In this document: positions 1 to 11,614 of the stretch, piece after piece | Numbering within the stretch: position 1 is the stretch's first letter | Layout of the letters: every line of letters begins with the position of its first letter | From: Boothiomyces macroporosus | Lineage: Eukaryota > Chytridiomycota > Chytridiomycetes > Rhizophydiales > Terramycetaceae | DNA: 64,000 nt | NCBI GenBank assembly: GCA_027604185.1 | Contig: JADGKB010000036.1 | Span: forward strand, 54,739 to 118,738 | Direction: 5' to 3' | Notes under the pieces: generated by a model | What the model saw: the letters and a program-made list of their open reading frames with translations, nothing else | Told to the model about the DNA's origin: nothing | Databases searched by the model: none | Translations under genes and position numbers: made by a program

Positions 1-3
1 TTT

Positions 4-9
4 ACGCGT
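4..9. promoter_or_regulatory. ACGCGT box upstream of RSPH10B
   Basis: Palindromic ACGCGT ending 6 nt before the ATG; repeated at 42188-42193 in copy 2. Identical boxes precede ABCA 1 (18564-18569) and DNAI4 (27576-27581). In yeasts this hexamer is the MBF/MCB site; function here is inferred. Confidence 0.4.
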
Positions 10-15
10 CAACTA

Positions 16-2448
16 ATGTTTTCCGTAAAGAAATATGTATTTGTAGATAGTTATGAAGGGGAGCTGTCAAATGATATTGAAGAGCGATATCATGGAGCCG
101 GAACTGTACATTTCCAATCTGGTGGCTCATACTCTGGACAGTTTAAAGATGGAAATATGCACGGCGAAGGGGTATATACATGGAATGATGGGGTGGTTTA
201 TTCAGGACAATTCGACAATGATCGTATTTTAGGGTCTGGGCAATATACTTGGTTATTCATATTTTATCTTAGGAATGATGACACATCTTACAAAGGCCAA
301 TTAGAAAATGGATTGAGACATGGCACTGGCTTATTTACAGTCAAGAACAAGTTCATTGATGGAGAATGGGCCAAAGGAAAGCCTCATGGTTATGTAACAG
401 GGTTCTAACAAACAGAGTATATGCCAGTATGAAGACCAGAGTGTGTATAGTGGGAATTGGAATTGCGGTAAAAAGCATGGAAACGGAAAGATGCTTTATA
501 AATCTGGAAACTACTATGTGGGCGAATGGAAAGACGATTTAAAGTGTGGTAAAGGCAAAATGACTTGGCTGGACCGCAATGAAGAATATGAGGGCAATTG
601 GGAGAACGGGCTTCCAAATGGATTTGGGCAATACGTTTGGAGATTGAAAGCACTAAGAGATCATCAATACCCTCTTCAGAACACCTACAGGGGTACTTTT
701 TGGTTTAGTTTAGGATATTGGGTAGATGGGAAAAGGGAAGGATATGGTGTGTTCTTTTACTCTAGCGGGGCCAAATATGAAGGAAACTGGAAAAACAATC
801 TGAAAGAAGGCTTTGGTAAATTTGTTTCAGAAAACGGGAGAGTTTACGAAGGGGAGTTTGTTGCAGACAGACCAGTTGCAAAGATTGAGTTTTTCAGTAA
901 TTTGACACCGTTCGTTTTTCATATTCCCAAAGATGCTGGGCCAGATACGAACAATGAAATAACGCTGGCACTTAATAAGGTGATATTCAGATATTCCTCC
1001 CAGTTGAGAGATATATATCACCGTTGCTGCGAAAAAACGAGGAATATTAGTGGCTATCAAGCAAAAAATACAATCATAAAGTCGGTGGTTTGGGATTTGC
1101 TGAAATCTGTGAATATTTTATCCCTTGGTAGTTCGATAGGTGATCTGTACTAATTTAAGCCGACTTGAATCGCGCATATGCAGTTGAATTCAAGAATGAA
1201 CCGGTTTTCCATGAAAAATACAATGTAAGCATTTGCTAATCTAGGATCCCCACAACAGAAGGACGGAAATGATTTTTCATGATTTTTTAGAGTACATCCT
1301 ACTCATATCACATCATCTGTTTAAAGATTCAAAGAACTTGTCGCTTCATGACACGGGTATCAGCTCGTCATTCTCGTACATGATTAAAACATACCTTTTA
1401 CCTTCTCTTGAAGCAAAACCCGTTCCACCTGAAGAAAAAGAGCACCCAATAGTATCCACCTGGGAGGTATCTTGAGCTAATCCGAGGAAGCTTGTGTTAC
1501 ATTCGAATCGCAAATGGAAGAGTTATACAGCCACCTTCACCATCATTCCAAGAATTCTTTACAGGCTGCTGCTGATGACAAGACGATTACCTTTAGAGAG
1601 TTTATTCTAATATTGAAGGTACTGCCAAGTTTATCAAGGACTACCAAATATTTGAAAAATACGGAAATCAATTGAATGTCAAGAATGTCCTTTTGGAATT
1701 TCAAAAGCAATTCCCTGCGATTAATGATAACGGTTATTTAAACCTTGAATTTGAGGTCAAAAAAATTAACTGTAGATGTTAGTCGATGAATTTGTTGCTT
1801 ATGCAAATTTCTGCTCTAGACTTGCTGCAGCGCACATAATTGAAAAGCTTCAATACGCAGAAAATAATCCGCAAGAAGAAGAGGTAGCGGTTGCCAATCC
1901 TGCAACTGTTTCAGAAACACTCCCAGCCATTGAAACCACCGTTATTACCGCTAATACAGTAATTCAGCCATCTCCAGTTCCAATTAATCCTCCAGAGCAA
2001 AAGATAGAAACCCCTTCATCCGCAAGGAGGAAATCAATGATGGCATCAAAGGTAGCTACGGCATTGATGGTGAACTCTGTTAAAAAGAGGCTATCAAAGA
2101 TTGAAATGGAGGTTGAGCAAGATGTGTCCACTAGACAATCAACCACTTTGAAATTCCAAGAGGAAAAAGAGCCTCCTAAAATTGATCGTATTCTTTACTA
2201 ACTCAGGGGTTACAGAGTTGAGGAATCTCTACACCGACACTGTGCATGGATTTTATAACCAGATGATCAAATGCAATCAAGAAGGACAAGAAGCAATTAA
2301 ATTGATCAACAGCTTTTTGAAAAGAAAGTCCTATGTATCAACACTGAACGAAGTTGCTCAAATTGCATCTCAGCGGTACTCTACTGTAAAGAAATCAGAC
2401 TCTGCAAAAGGTGAACCAAAAAATACTGACGAAAAGGAGGAAATATAA
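16..2448 (+). CDS. RSPH10B: Radial spoke head MORN-repeat protein (RSPH10B-like), 10 exons
   Basis: Product is about 749 aa. The N-terminal 270 residues are a run of about ten MORN repeats (YSGQFKDG, YEGNW, GYGVF and similar), followed by a helical C-terminal part like RSPH10B. The family belongs to the radial spokes of the 9+2 axoneme. Introns: 252-272, 394-415, 693-713, 1140-1159, 1225-1244, 1467-1486, 1619-1638, 1756-1775, 2188-2206. Two of them (252-272 and 693-713) are 21 nt, in frame and stop-free; removing them restores perfect MORN units (YTWNDDTSY and TYRGYWVDG), which is strong evidence that they are spliced. The start is the first ATG, 7 nt after an ACGCGT box. The gene converges on PSMG2, with 20 bp between stops. 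Confidence 0.93.
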
Positions 2449-2468
2449 TATTTTTTAAAGTTATATAT

Positions 2469-3234
2469 TCAAAACAATTCCTTGAAATCTATCTGAGGAC
2501 CGTATAGCGCAGCCCAGGATGCTGGATACTTGAGCTGCTTTGGGAACGAAAGATTGAATGCCTTGCCAGTTACTTCAACAAGTTGTAATGCAGGATCCAA
2601 GTTATCTACTATTAACATCATAAAAACCTCCTTCTTCAGTGAAATACCCAAGAACTGTATAGTTTTTGTGCCCCAGCTCGTGAATAATGAATCTTGAGAC
2701 TCCAGCACCAAATGGCAATCTTGAAGCGTAATCTGATCCATCCAGCTCCTTTATAATTTCATTTACGCCGTATTGCGTCAGCGATAACTCGGTAGAGTGG
2801 TAATACAACTGATTACTTCTCAGCTGTTCATCATCTCTCCTCCGTTTATCAAATCCAGTTAAAATAAACAGTTTCATTTCATTCTTTTGTACCCATTCAG
2901 CGAATGATTTAGCAAACTGGATAGCGAATCCTGTACTAACGGGAGATCGGATTTGTGCAATCAGAAAATCATATTGGTCTGATCGATATAATTCAAATGC
3001 GGTGTATATTTGATCATCATCTCCTGAATATACTCTAGAGCCGCTAATTGGTTCCACAAATGGAGAGTTGAAAATTCCGACCCTGGTAAATCCAAAGTTG
3101 TGGATTAACAAATCGATTGCAAGCTGGCCGAGGAATGCAACTGAATTCGGAGCTGGCTGATTTAGAAATAGCTTTACCATAACCAAGGTCTTGTTTTTAA
3201 GCTCTACGGGATTGGTGCACCTCAAAGAGATCAT
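2469..3234 (-). CDS. PSMG2: Proteasome assembly chaperone 2 (PAC2), 2 exons
   Basis: About 248 aa, close to the usual length of PSMG2 (about 264). The N-terminal half carries the PAC2 fold signature, including SVAFLGQLAIDLLI and GFTRVGIF, and later GAGVSRFI. In other eukaryotes PSMG2 pairs with PSMG1 to guide assembly of the 20S proteasome alpha ring. One intron lies at 2609-2627 (19 nt); a 22-nt alternative ending at 2606 also keeps frame and would drop one residue. Only 33 bp separate its start codon from the kinesin stop upstream, so its promoter must be very short or lie inside the kinesin 3' end. Confidence 0.88.
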
Positions 3235-3267
3235 TTTTGAAAGTTTATGAAAATTATCTGACTTTAT

Positions 3268-5688
3268 TCATGCATATCTGCTTTTAGGTCGCTGGCCCTT
3301 TGCGCTTGGATAGCCATCGTTTAACCCTCTTGATTTACTTCGCTTTTCGCTTGAAAGGTCGTAAATTGATTCCCCCATCAAATCCGAAGATACAAATACC
3401 TCTTCATTATCTTGCGATAAAGCATAATCTAACGCACCTTGAAGAGGCGAAATTTGGTGACCCCCTTTCCTTGGTGCTTCGTTTTGAAGCGTAGTTCGTT
3501 CTGGGAGTTCGAGCTACAGTTAGAATTCTTTTACTTGCAGAGTTGCAATATTGTCTCCTCGATATCTGGGATTGGTATCCCCCATTCCAAGAACTAACTT
3601 TACATACTGGCAAACTGGTCGTCTCAAAGTTGATATAGATTGAGGCCGTCCAAGCTTCTTTTCCCTTCCTCTAGTAATAATCTTTCTTAGGGCCCAATCA
3701 TCCTTTTCCTCATTGTACACGGTCTGCTGTTCCAATTTTCGTTGTTCTTCAGTAGGAATAAAGTTTTCAGTTATGGTAATCTTCAACTCCAATTCCCGGG
3801 ATAGTTCTCTTATGGTATCCAGCAAATCTTCTTTTTCTATCCGAAACTCGTCTTTGACATCGTTGATTTCTTCCTTAACTTCCTGCAACTTGCTCCAGAG
3901 TTTCTTTAACTTTTTTGTTTTCACTTCTACTTCTTCCTGAAGAGACGAAAAGTTTTCTTCTAATTGAAGTTGAACTTCTTGCTTTGCTTCGATCCTCTTT
4001 TCCAAGAGCCTCTTTCGTCGCTGTTCTTCTTGAAGACGCGCCTCAGTTTCTTGCAGAATACGTTCTTGTTCATTAATCTTTTCTTCTATATTTACACCAC
4101 CAATGAGTAATTTGTCTTCCATTGCCTGTAGTTTTATGGCTAAAGCTTCTCTTTCCTGCCTTTCTTGCTCTAAGTCTGCAGCTCTCTTTTCCAGCTCTGC
4201 AGCAATTCTTTGTCTTTCTTCCACAACCATATCCTTGGAAGCTAGCAGTGCCTTCTTTTCCGCCTCCACTTCTTCTTGAAGTTTGGAGATTGTTTCTGGA
4301 TCAAGGACTGCCAGTGGATTAACTACACCTTCATCCACCACAGCTTCTTCAATCGATTCATCATCTCCCTCTCCTTCTGATGAAATCACATCAATATCCT
4401 CGTCTCTTGAAGGTTCACGCTGTTTCTTCTTTACCACCGTTTTTTTAACTACTTTTGTAACTACTTTTGTTTGTGCAGGGCCTTTCTGCCTGGCTTCAAG
4501 GGCTAGACGCAGTTGTTCGATTTCATTTTGATACTCTCTCAGCATAGCATCCTTAGGATCCTCATTGATCACTGGCTTATTCTTGATATTCTTTGCTCGA
4601 TTAGCATACCTCAATGTTGACAAAGTCTCATCAAAATTGTAGCTTGCAGGACTTAGTGTAGCAATCATCAAAGTCTTTGCGTTACCACCTAGCGAGTCTT
4701 GAAGTAGCCCTAATAGTGAACAAAAAGATACTGGTTAACTTGGAATCTCTATATGGAATGTGTGAGCTTTTACCGTCTACTAATGCTGAAATACAATTGC
4801 CCAATGCTGACAATGACAAGTTAATTTTAGTTGCTTCTTTCAACCGATCGCCTGAGGCACCAGTTTTTGATTGTCTTTCAGACCCAGCTAGATCAACCAA
4901 GTTTAGTTTTCCTGAAACATACTTGTCTTTCGTGAATATCAAGTTACCTTGTCCATCAGGGCCAACCTCTGAAGACTCTATCGTAATAGTAAAGATGGAG
5001 TGCGATCTGGATGAATTTTCGTTCATTAAAGTAGCACCAACCGATCGGTGCTTGTTCCCCAATTCCATCAGCGTTTCTAGCTCTTCAACCGACTTGACAA
5101 CCACTGCTGACAAATCTTTTACAAACACTCCAGAATCAGGGTTTTCTTTCAAATCTAAGCCTCCTTTTGGATTCTTGCTTGGTTTAATCAGCAAATCTTT
5201 GACTTCCTCATTGTAAATTTCCAAAAATGACACCCGTACGAGAAACTTTTTATGTCCCGTTCGTGAAATGAAATCGAAAATGTGGTGAAAACACTGGGGA
5301 ATTATACCCCTTAAATGCGGGACCGTTGAAACACCTTGCATTGAAAAGGTCTTTCCTGTTCCGGTCTGTATTAGCAATGGATTACTTGGCCGTATGCAAA
5401 TACAGTTCCATTGAATCCTCCAAGGGCTGCATCAACAATAATTCTGGCAGTGGAATTATACACTTCGGACTATGTTAGTATTTCGAATACTTGCGTTGAA
5501 TCTTCATCAAATACCGCATCAAAAGAAAATGTCTTGACATCAGATGGATTTTTAGGGTTCGCCAGTGATATGGAACCATTCTTTTTATTCATTTCTGCAA
5601 TATTTGTATGACCAGCTTGCTTTTCCTTTTCATTGAATGGTCGACACCTCCCTACTACAATCACATTTTCCTTCTCTCCTGCAGTCAT
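3268..5688 (-). CDS. KIF3: Kinesin-2 motor subunit (KIF3/FLA10 type), 5 exons
   Basis: Product is about 778 aa. An N-terminal motor domain (about residues 1-340) has the P-loop GQTGTGKT near residue 93, switch I NENSSRSH and switch [10 protein letters not shown]; then come the neck [13 protein letters not shown], a Lys/Glu-rich hinge, a long coiled coil (about 440-650) and a basic tail. Kinesin-2 drives anterograde intraflagellar transport, fitting the RSPH10B and DNAI4 genes nearby. Introns: 5470-5490, 5366-5385, 4710-4731, 3514-3534. The second splits the P-loop codons (GQ|TGTGKT), and the third splits [11 protein letters not shown]. The last exon reads through to TGA at 3268, well past the first apparent stop in the unspliced frame. 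A CGCG box lies 8 nt upstream of the start. Confidence 0.93.
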
Positions 5689-5742
5689 AGTTTAAACGCG
5701 ACTGAATTCTGACGTGGAGTTGAAAACTTTTAAATTACGAAT

Positions 5743-8700
5743 TCACAGTTTTATATATACGAAATAGTTTGCGTTCACAATAGGAAGATGTTTCCTAACA
5801 CCATCAAACCCTCTTTCTTCAGCAAAAAGCTCGTCTTGCCACCTCGATCTTTCACCTTGAAGCAAGTCTTTCAGGCTATCGACTGGAGTAGATGAATCAC
5901 AAGAATAGCCTGATGGTACAGCGACAAAAAAGTCCTTTAGTCTAAATTCATTTTCAAGATGTTTCGCCATGTCTTCAAATACAAGCAATGTAAGTGGAAC
6001 GAGCCTGGAATAATTTTGAGATAGGGTCGGTTTGGCAACATCCAAAGTCAGATCTTCCATGTTTCTGCACAGTTCCTGGTCTTCACTAATTTCTACCGGT
6101 TTGTGGTTTTTTATGTAATTGATTCTATAGTCTTGAACTCCAACAATTAGTATCCCATCGCTTTCTAGCCGTTCAGCTGCCCGCTTTGCAATCGATATAA
6201 CCAACTTGCGATAATCAGATATCCAATTTTCTGATTTGAGGGTGGTCGTGGACAAATCAAGGTGTGGCAGGATATACAAGTTTACTGGGACATCGTCTAT
6301 TAGGATCTCTTCAGCATTTCTAAATGTTGACGGATCATACTTGTTTTTTCTAACTCTACTAAAAAACTTTCGCGATCTTACTCGTACCTGGCTCATTTCT
6401 ACATCTCCAAATCTATTGGCAATGTCTTTGACAAGAATTTCCTGATCTAAATCATCAATTTCCCAAACAGAGCTGGTATTCAAAAATTCTGGGTCAGAGT
6501 CCATTTCGCAAATCTCTTCAGTAAATTCAATCAAACAATCCTCTTGCCAATCTACTGGTGAAAAGTCAAATTCCACATTGTTCTTTCTGAATACTGCAAT
6601 GTACTCGTGCTCCATAACCAAGAAATCGTATTGTACTGAGAGATACTGTCCCAGTACGGCACCCTGGCAATGTCTTTGTTTCTTTATAATCAACTCCTCC
6701 AACTCAAACCCTTCTTGCAAGTAAAGTTCTATTAGCTTGAAGGAAACAGGGATTATGTAGCACTCTTTTCGGTTATCCCCGATTCCCAGGGTTAGTCTCC
6801 TATCAAATTTCAATAGTCGATAGGATTCTTTCACTACGAAAAGCATCTCTGTCAAAAAGTCATCAAGCTCAGGGATACGCGAAAGGTCATCCGCAATCAG
6901 TGAACTATGGATAAATTTTCAAATAGTTACCTGTACTGGATACAATCTTTGTATGGAGGATGGGAAAGGATGTGATCATAGGAAGAATCTTCAAAAAGTG
7001 GACCACTAAGTTTTCTAGCATCTCCCAATACAATTATCGGCCGGTACACAGCTGAAATCCTCATTGACTTTGGAATTGCAAACGCTGAATTTCGTTGCGC
7101 CAAAGTAATTGCAAGGGGATTGACATCTACACCGCACAATCTAGGTCAGTATTCAGTCACCTTCTTTTCAACAGCATGGACTCTATTGCATCTGTCCCTC
7201 TTCCTATAAAATTGCTCAATACTCTTTCTCCCTCTCTGGTATACTTGTTCAAAGCCCAGTTCACCAATTGAGGAAGCCAAGTTCCTTAAATTAAAATCAA
7301 TTACCATGATAATCGCTACCAGAGTGACTTGCCCACCTTGGTGCTCTGCTTGGAATGTCGTAAAACGTCGTGTCAATAACCATTGAAAATAGATGGTCGT
7401 CAGCAGGTTTGTAATTAGCAAAATAAGTTGGTGGTACCACTGTAAACCCTGGATTCTCAATCTCACTACTCTTTACACTTCTTGTAGAATAGTATTCGTG
7501 CTTGTAATTTTCGAAATCGCACGAGTATACTACAGAAGTTGTATCCTGATTCACAATAGTAGTCAGTGGTTGGTTGTTGGAAGAGAGGTTGCCAGTATGT
7601 AGTGAATTTGGTGCTAACTGATAGCAGCCCTCACAGATTAACAAACCATTGTTCCCTATCATCAAAGCAGTTCTACATTGTCTCCATTCTGAGGCTTTGG
7701 AAAATGAGCAGAAAGCACACTTTATAATCTTCTTTTCCATCTTTTTGGTAGTTGTAGTTGCAGTAATGTTCTTCCTAAACTGCTGCAGGATTTTAGCTGT
7801 GGCTATATCAGTTCAATTTACCATCTTTCTTTTTTCTAGCATATTTCTCCTTTTCGCGAGTTCTAATGTCATTTCTATTTTTCATATTCGTTGTGATAAA
7901 AACGCTCTTTGGGTGCGGATGAGATTCTGGGAATCTCTTTTCAAAGCAATATGTACATATATCGAATGTCGAAAAGTAGTCCTTGCTACACTGTTCACAG
8001 GTATACCATGATTCATCTTTTAAAGCCATATTACAGCTATCGCACATGAAGCTGTCATCAAAGTCATCCTGACCTTAGAATTTGAATTACCATTCTATTC
8101 AAGATCCCTTCATGTTTTGGACACCAAAACAGAATTCCTCGTTCAAAGAAGGAAATATCCTTATCGGTGCACCCCAAATGATAATTCCGAAAGCATTTTG
8201 ATTTAAAACAGCCAATCGTCGCCCCAGTCTCTTCGCACTTGATACACTTTAGCCCCCTCGAGCGACGAACAGCCTTCCCAACATTGTACCAATTCCCTTC
8301 ATTTACATAAACCTCTGGAGAATATCGGGCACATTTTTCATGAGCCCACAACGGAGTAAAGTTTTTAGATTTTGTTCCGATAGAGATTAAAAATGGTTTC
8401 TTGCTGACAAAAGCTCCTAATCCATTTTCATGTTCTGGCAGATGGCAAAAGGTACATAGTATTGTTTCTTTTATCGTTCCAGTTTCTTGATTTTCAAAGT
8501 TTTCATCGCCAAATTTGTCCAAGACGAAATCTACTTCATTCAAAGGAGAAAATAGAATTTCCTTTGCAAAAGAAGTTCTTGGATGAACATGGAAAGGAAA
8601 ACTGTACTCGAAACATACCAAGCAAATATCAAACGACTCATAACCCCAATCATCAGTAGGAACTTCGCAATATGTGCAATATACCCTAACATTTCTAATT

Positions 8701-11505
8701 CTCTTGTTGCACCTGTTGCAATATATTTTCCAAGATTCGTCATCTGAATCATATACTTTACTTTTTCGATTTTGTCGAACTACTGGTTGGCATTCCTCTT
8801 CACTTTCTGTTTCATCTACAATTTGATTAATCAGCTCTTCAGATGGCATATTTTCGCATTCCCTAATTCTCCTGCTGTCCGAGTCAATCATCTCATCATA
8901 ATTTGCACTCCATCCTAAAAATCGAAAGCGAATAGATCCTTCAAAAAGTCCAATCATTTTCGCCGGCCACCATTTTCCAGTCTTGTCCTTTACTTCAACG
9001 ATTTTGTTTGGGACAAAGCCGTGAATATTTATTACCTCTGCATTTTCAAGTGGATTGTTTGCTAGAGGAATGGTTACATCCTGGTTCAAAAGCTGAAGAG
9101 TTCTGCGAGTGTTGAATGAACCAGTAGATACAAATTGTTTGAACGGGAGTTTTATAACTTTCTTTGCAGGTTCTACCGTCGACTTTGGCTTTTCTTCCTT
9201 TTCTTTTTCTTCTATTAAAGACGATTCGTCTTTAATTGGTTTGGCAGATCTAGCGATTATGGCGACAGACTCTTCCGTAATTTGCGGAACTGAAAATTCT
9301 TCATTTGATTCAAATAACCTTTTGCTTGATGATTCAATCCATTCATCATGAGCCGAGCTCCATCCGTGGTAGCTAATTAACCGTTTTGAGCCTTTTGCTG
9401 CTTTGACCACTCCTGGCCAAAGCGAGTTTCCACCATCGGCTACAAGAACCTCTTGTCCAATATAGAACCCCTGGGTAGTAACTGACGTTTCATTCAGAAT
9501 TTTATGGGCAGTTCTGGTATTGTAAATATCCGAAAGAGGATTTATGCCAACCTCGCCATTCGTTTTCTTCCCTTTCAATACATCTTTAATTTTAATCAGG
9601 CTCTTGTCAGTGGTATATTTAATCGATACAGCATTCTTCCTCTTTCTCCCTTTGCCATTGATATTTTCCATAATTTCTTCAACGAAATCCGCCGGAGGAT
9701 GTTCGTGGACTGGAAATCTTTTGTAATAGCAATCCACACATAGTTCAAAGGACTGGTAGTCCAATCCTTCGGACGGCACCTCGCATTTACTACAATACAT
9801 ACGAATTGAAGTTATGCTTCTTTCACACTGATTGCAATTAATCTGCCACTGATCCAAAGCTTGTTGAACAACTTCCGCCACAGGGGTATTCATACATTTT
9901 GGAGTTGTTTTTTCCAAGTTTTCTTTTGCAAACTCCTCCTGCTTATGTTTATGTTTCGGGAATCTAGTTTCAAAGCACCACACACATAAATCAAAGGATT
10001 GATAATTCCAATCATCTGTGGATACCTCACATTTCGTGCAGTACATTCGAAATGTTTTAATACGTACCTGGCATTCATTGCAAAAGATCTTCCAGTTTCC
10101 TTCATCATCACTATTCAAGCTCTCATTAGATTGGTCATTGGGTTGCACAATTACGCTTTCGACATACGTATCTATCTTTTCTACTGACTCGCTATATTCT
10201 AGAGTATTGCAATCAATTGCTACCGTCTTTTCCAACTGTCCAAGATTGTCCTCCACTTTTGACAGCGCTTGTGTCCCATTGACTGTTTTTTCATTTTCAA
10301 GGTCAGATTCAACGGGTTGAGAAGGCAGATCTTCAGATTTTAAATGGTCTGCATCCCTGATCCTTTTAGAGTCAGAGTCAATCCACTCGTCATACTTTGA
10401 ACTCCATCCAAAATACCGGAATTTGATCTTTCCTTTTTGAAATTCAATCATCTTTGCAGGATTCCAAGCTCTATTTCTATCTTTAATTTCTACAATTTTT
10501 CCAAGCACGAAACCATGGGTTGAAACTTCAACAGCATTTGAGCTGCCAAGTATCTGTAAAGTTCTTCGTGTGTTAAACACACCGGTTGATTTGAATTCAA
10601 CTGTCTTTGGGCTAACAGCATGATTATTTTCATTTTCTATTATTTCTACAGCAGGCAAAGATTTCTTTGGGGGTTTCTCTGAGTGTTCCAGCTTTAGAGC
10701 TGGCGCGGATTTCTACATTAAAGCTTTGTACCTGTCTTGACACTACTTTGACAAGCTTGGAATCTGGTACATGTTGGTCTATTTGTTCAGATGATTCAAA
10801 TAGTCTTTTGCTATCACAGTCTATCCATTCGTCATGATTGCTATCCCACCCATGATACGTGATTAATCTTTTGGAACGCTGGACAGCAATAACTTTACCT
10901 GGCCATAGAACATTTGCTGCATCAGCAATCAACACTTGACTGTCAACAGGAAATTTTACAACTTGGATATTCTTTTCCAATTCCATCAGTTTTGCTTTTG
11001 CACTTCGAGACAGAAACAAGTCTTCATTTTCAACATTTGATTTAATCTGGGTACTCTTTCGAGCATCTTTTACTTTGAATAGCACAGGGAGTGTTGAATC
11101 TGGAAATGGTGCTGTTGTAACTACCATGGTATCGACAGCTATTTGTTCTTGATCTGCAGAGACAGTAATATCGTAATCAAACACGGTCCCTTTACATGGA
11201 ACTTCAACCACACAATCATCAACTGTGCTAGCTGCTTTCAGCTCTTCCTTTTTGGTGATTTTGGGTATCTTTGGTTTTGCTATACTAGCACGCTTCCGTT
11301 TAACTCCTTTGGCTTTTTTCTTTACCTGCACCTCCGAAATATCGGTTTTTCTTTTAGATTCATCATATCTTCGCTTGGTTTCAAACAATCCAAACATGCA
11401 TTGACAAGACTGACAGTACCAGTCTGCGGGATTGAAAGGCGATTGTCTCAGCATGTAATTGGATACTTTGCATGAGCTGCAATTCGTATTCCGCGGTGGG
11501 TTCAT
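5743..11505 (-). CDS. Giant chromatin-reader/amino-DNA methyltransferase fusion (Tudor-knot x4, ZZ x4, ePHD, GATA-like finger, N4/N6 MTase plus pseudo-MTase), 7 exons
   Basis: Splicing of six introns (10713-10731, 8069-8090, 7803-7821, 7285-7304, 7141-7160, 6905-6930) gives one 1,878-aa frame. Domains in order: a 4-Cys finger (about 9-34); Tudor-knot-like modules with GW..xxDEWI (about 185-236, 322-378, 673-726, 823-878); ZZ-like fingers (about 468-521, 551-600, 923-974, 1139-1190); extended PHD (about 1010-1127); GATA-like finger C1243, C1246, C1271, C1274; then a methyltransferase of the bacterial N4-cytosine/N6-adenine class. The latter has SAM motif VLSNFIGRGTD (about 1402), GVDVNP, the catalytic motif SHPPY (1481-1485), IIKKQRHCQG and HEYIAVFRK (1591-1599). 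The C-terminal 280 residues look like a second methylase half in which the catalytic motif is degenerate (ILPHLDLS). Likely a nuclear protein that reads histone or chromatin marks and modifies DNA; the base modified is unknown. Two genes instead of one is possible, but the frame joins cleanly across 7803-7821. Confidence 0.85.
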
Positions 11506-11614
11506 GTTAGTTGAAGTAAAAATTGGGGAAGAGATCCCTCAAAGTCTGTGCACCAGTAAAAGCAACTTTTTATTGATGTAAAGTCCAAGCGCCTTTATGG
11601 CTACTTGCAATCGT

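Noticed and set aside
4677..5216. 179-residue plus-strand ORF
   Set aside because: Antisense shadow of the kinesin motor domain; no family features.
7297..7740. Methylase half as a separate gene starting at the ATG of MEKKIIKC (7740)
   Set aside because: Possible, but the upstream reader frame joins it exactly through a typical 19-nt intron at 7803-7821, and the reader frame has no other good stop. The single-gene model is preferred but flagged for RNA testing.
7649..8011. 120-residue plus-strand ORF rich in Phe and Val, membrane-like
   Set aside because: It lies antisense to the ZZ4/GATA-like part of the methylase fusion; the hydrophobicity comes from complementing Lys/Glu codons.
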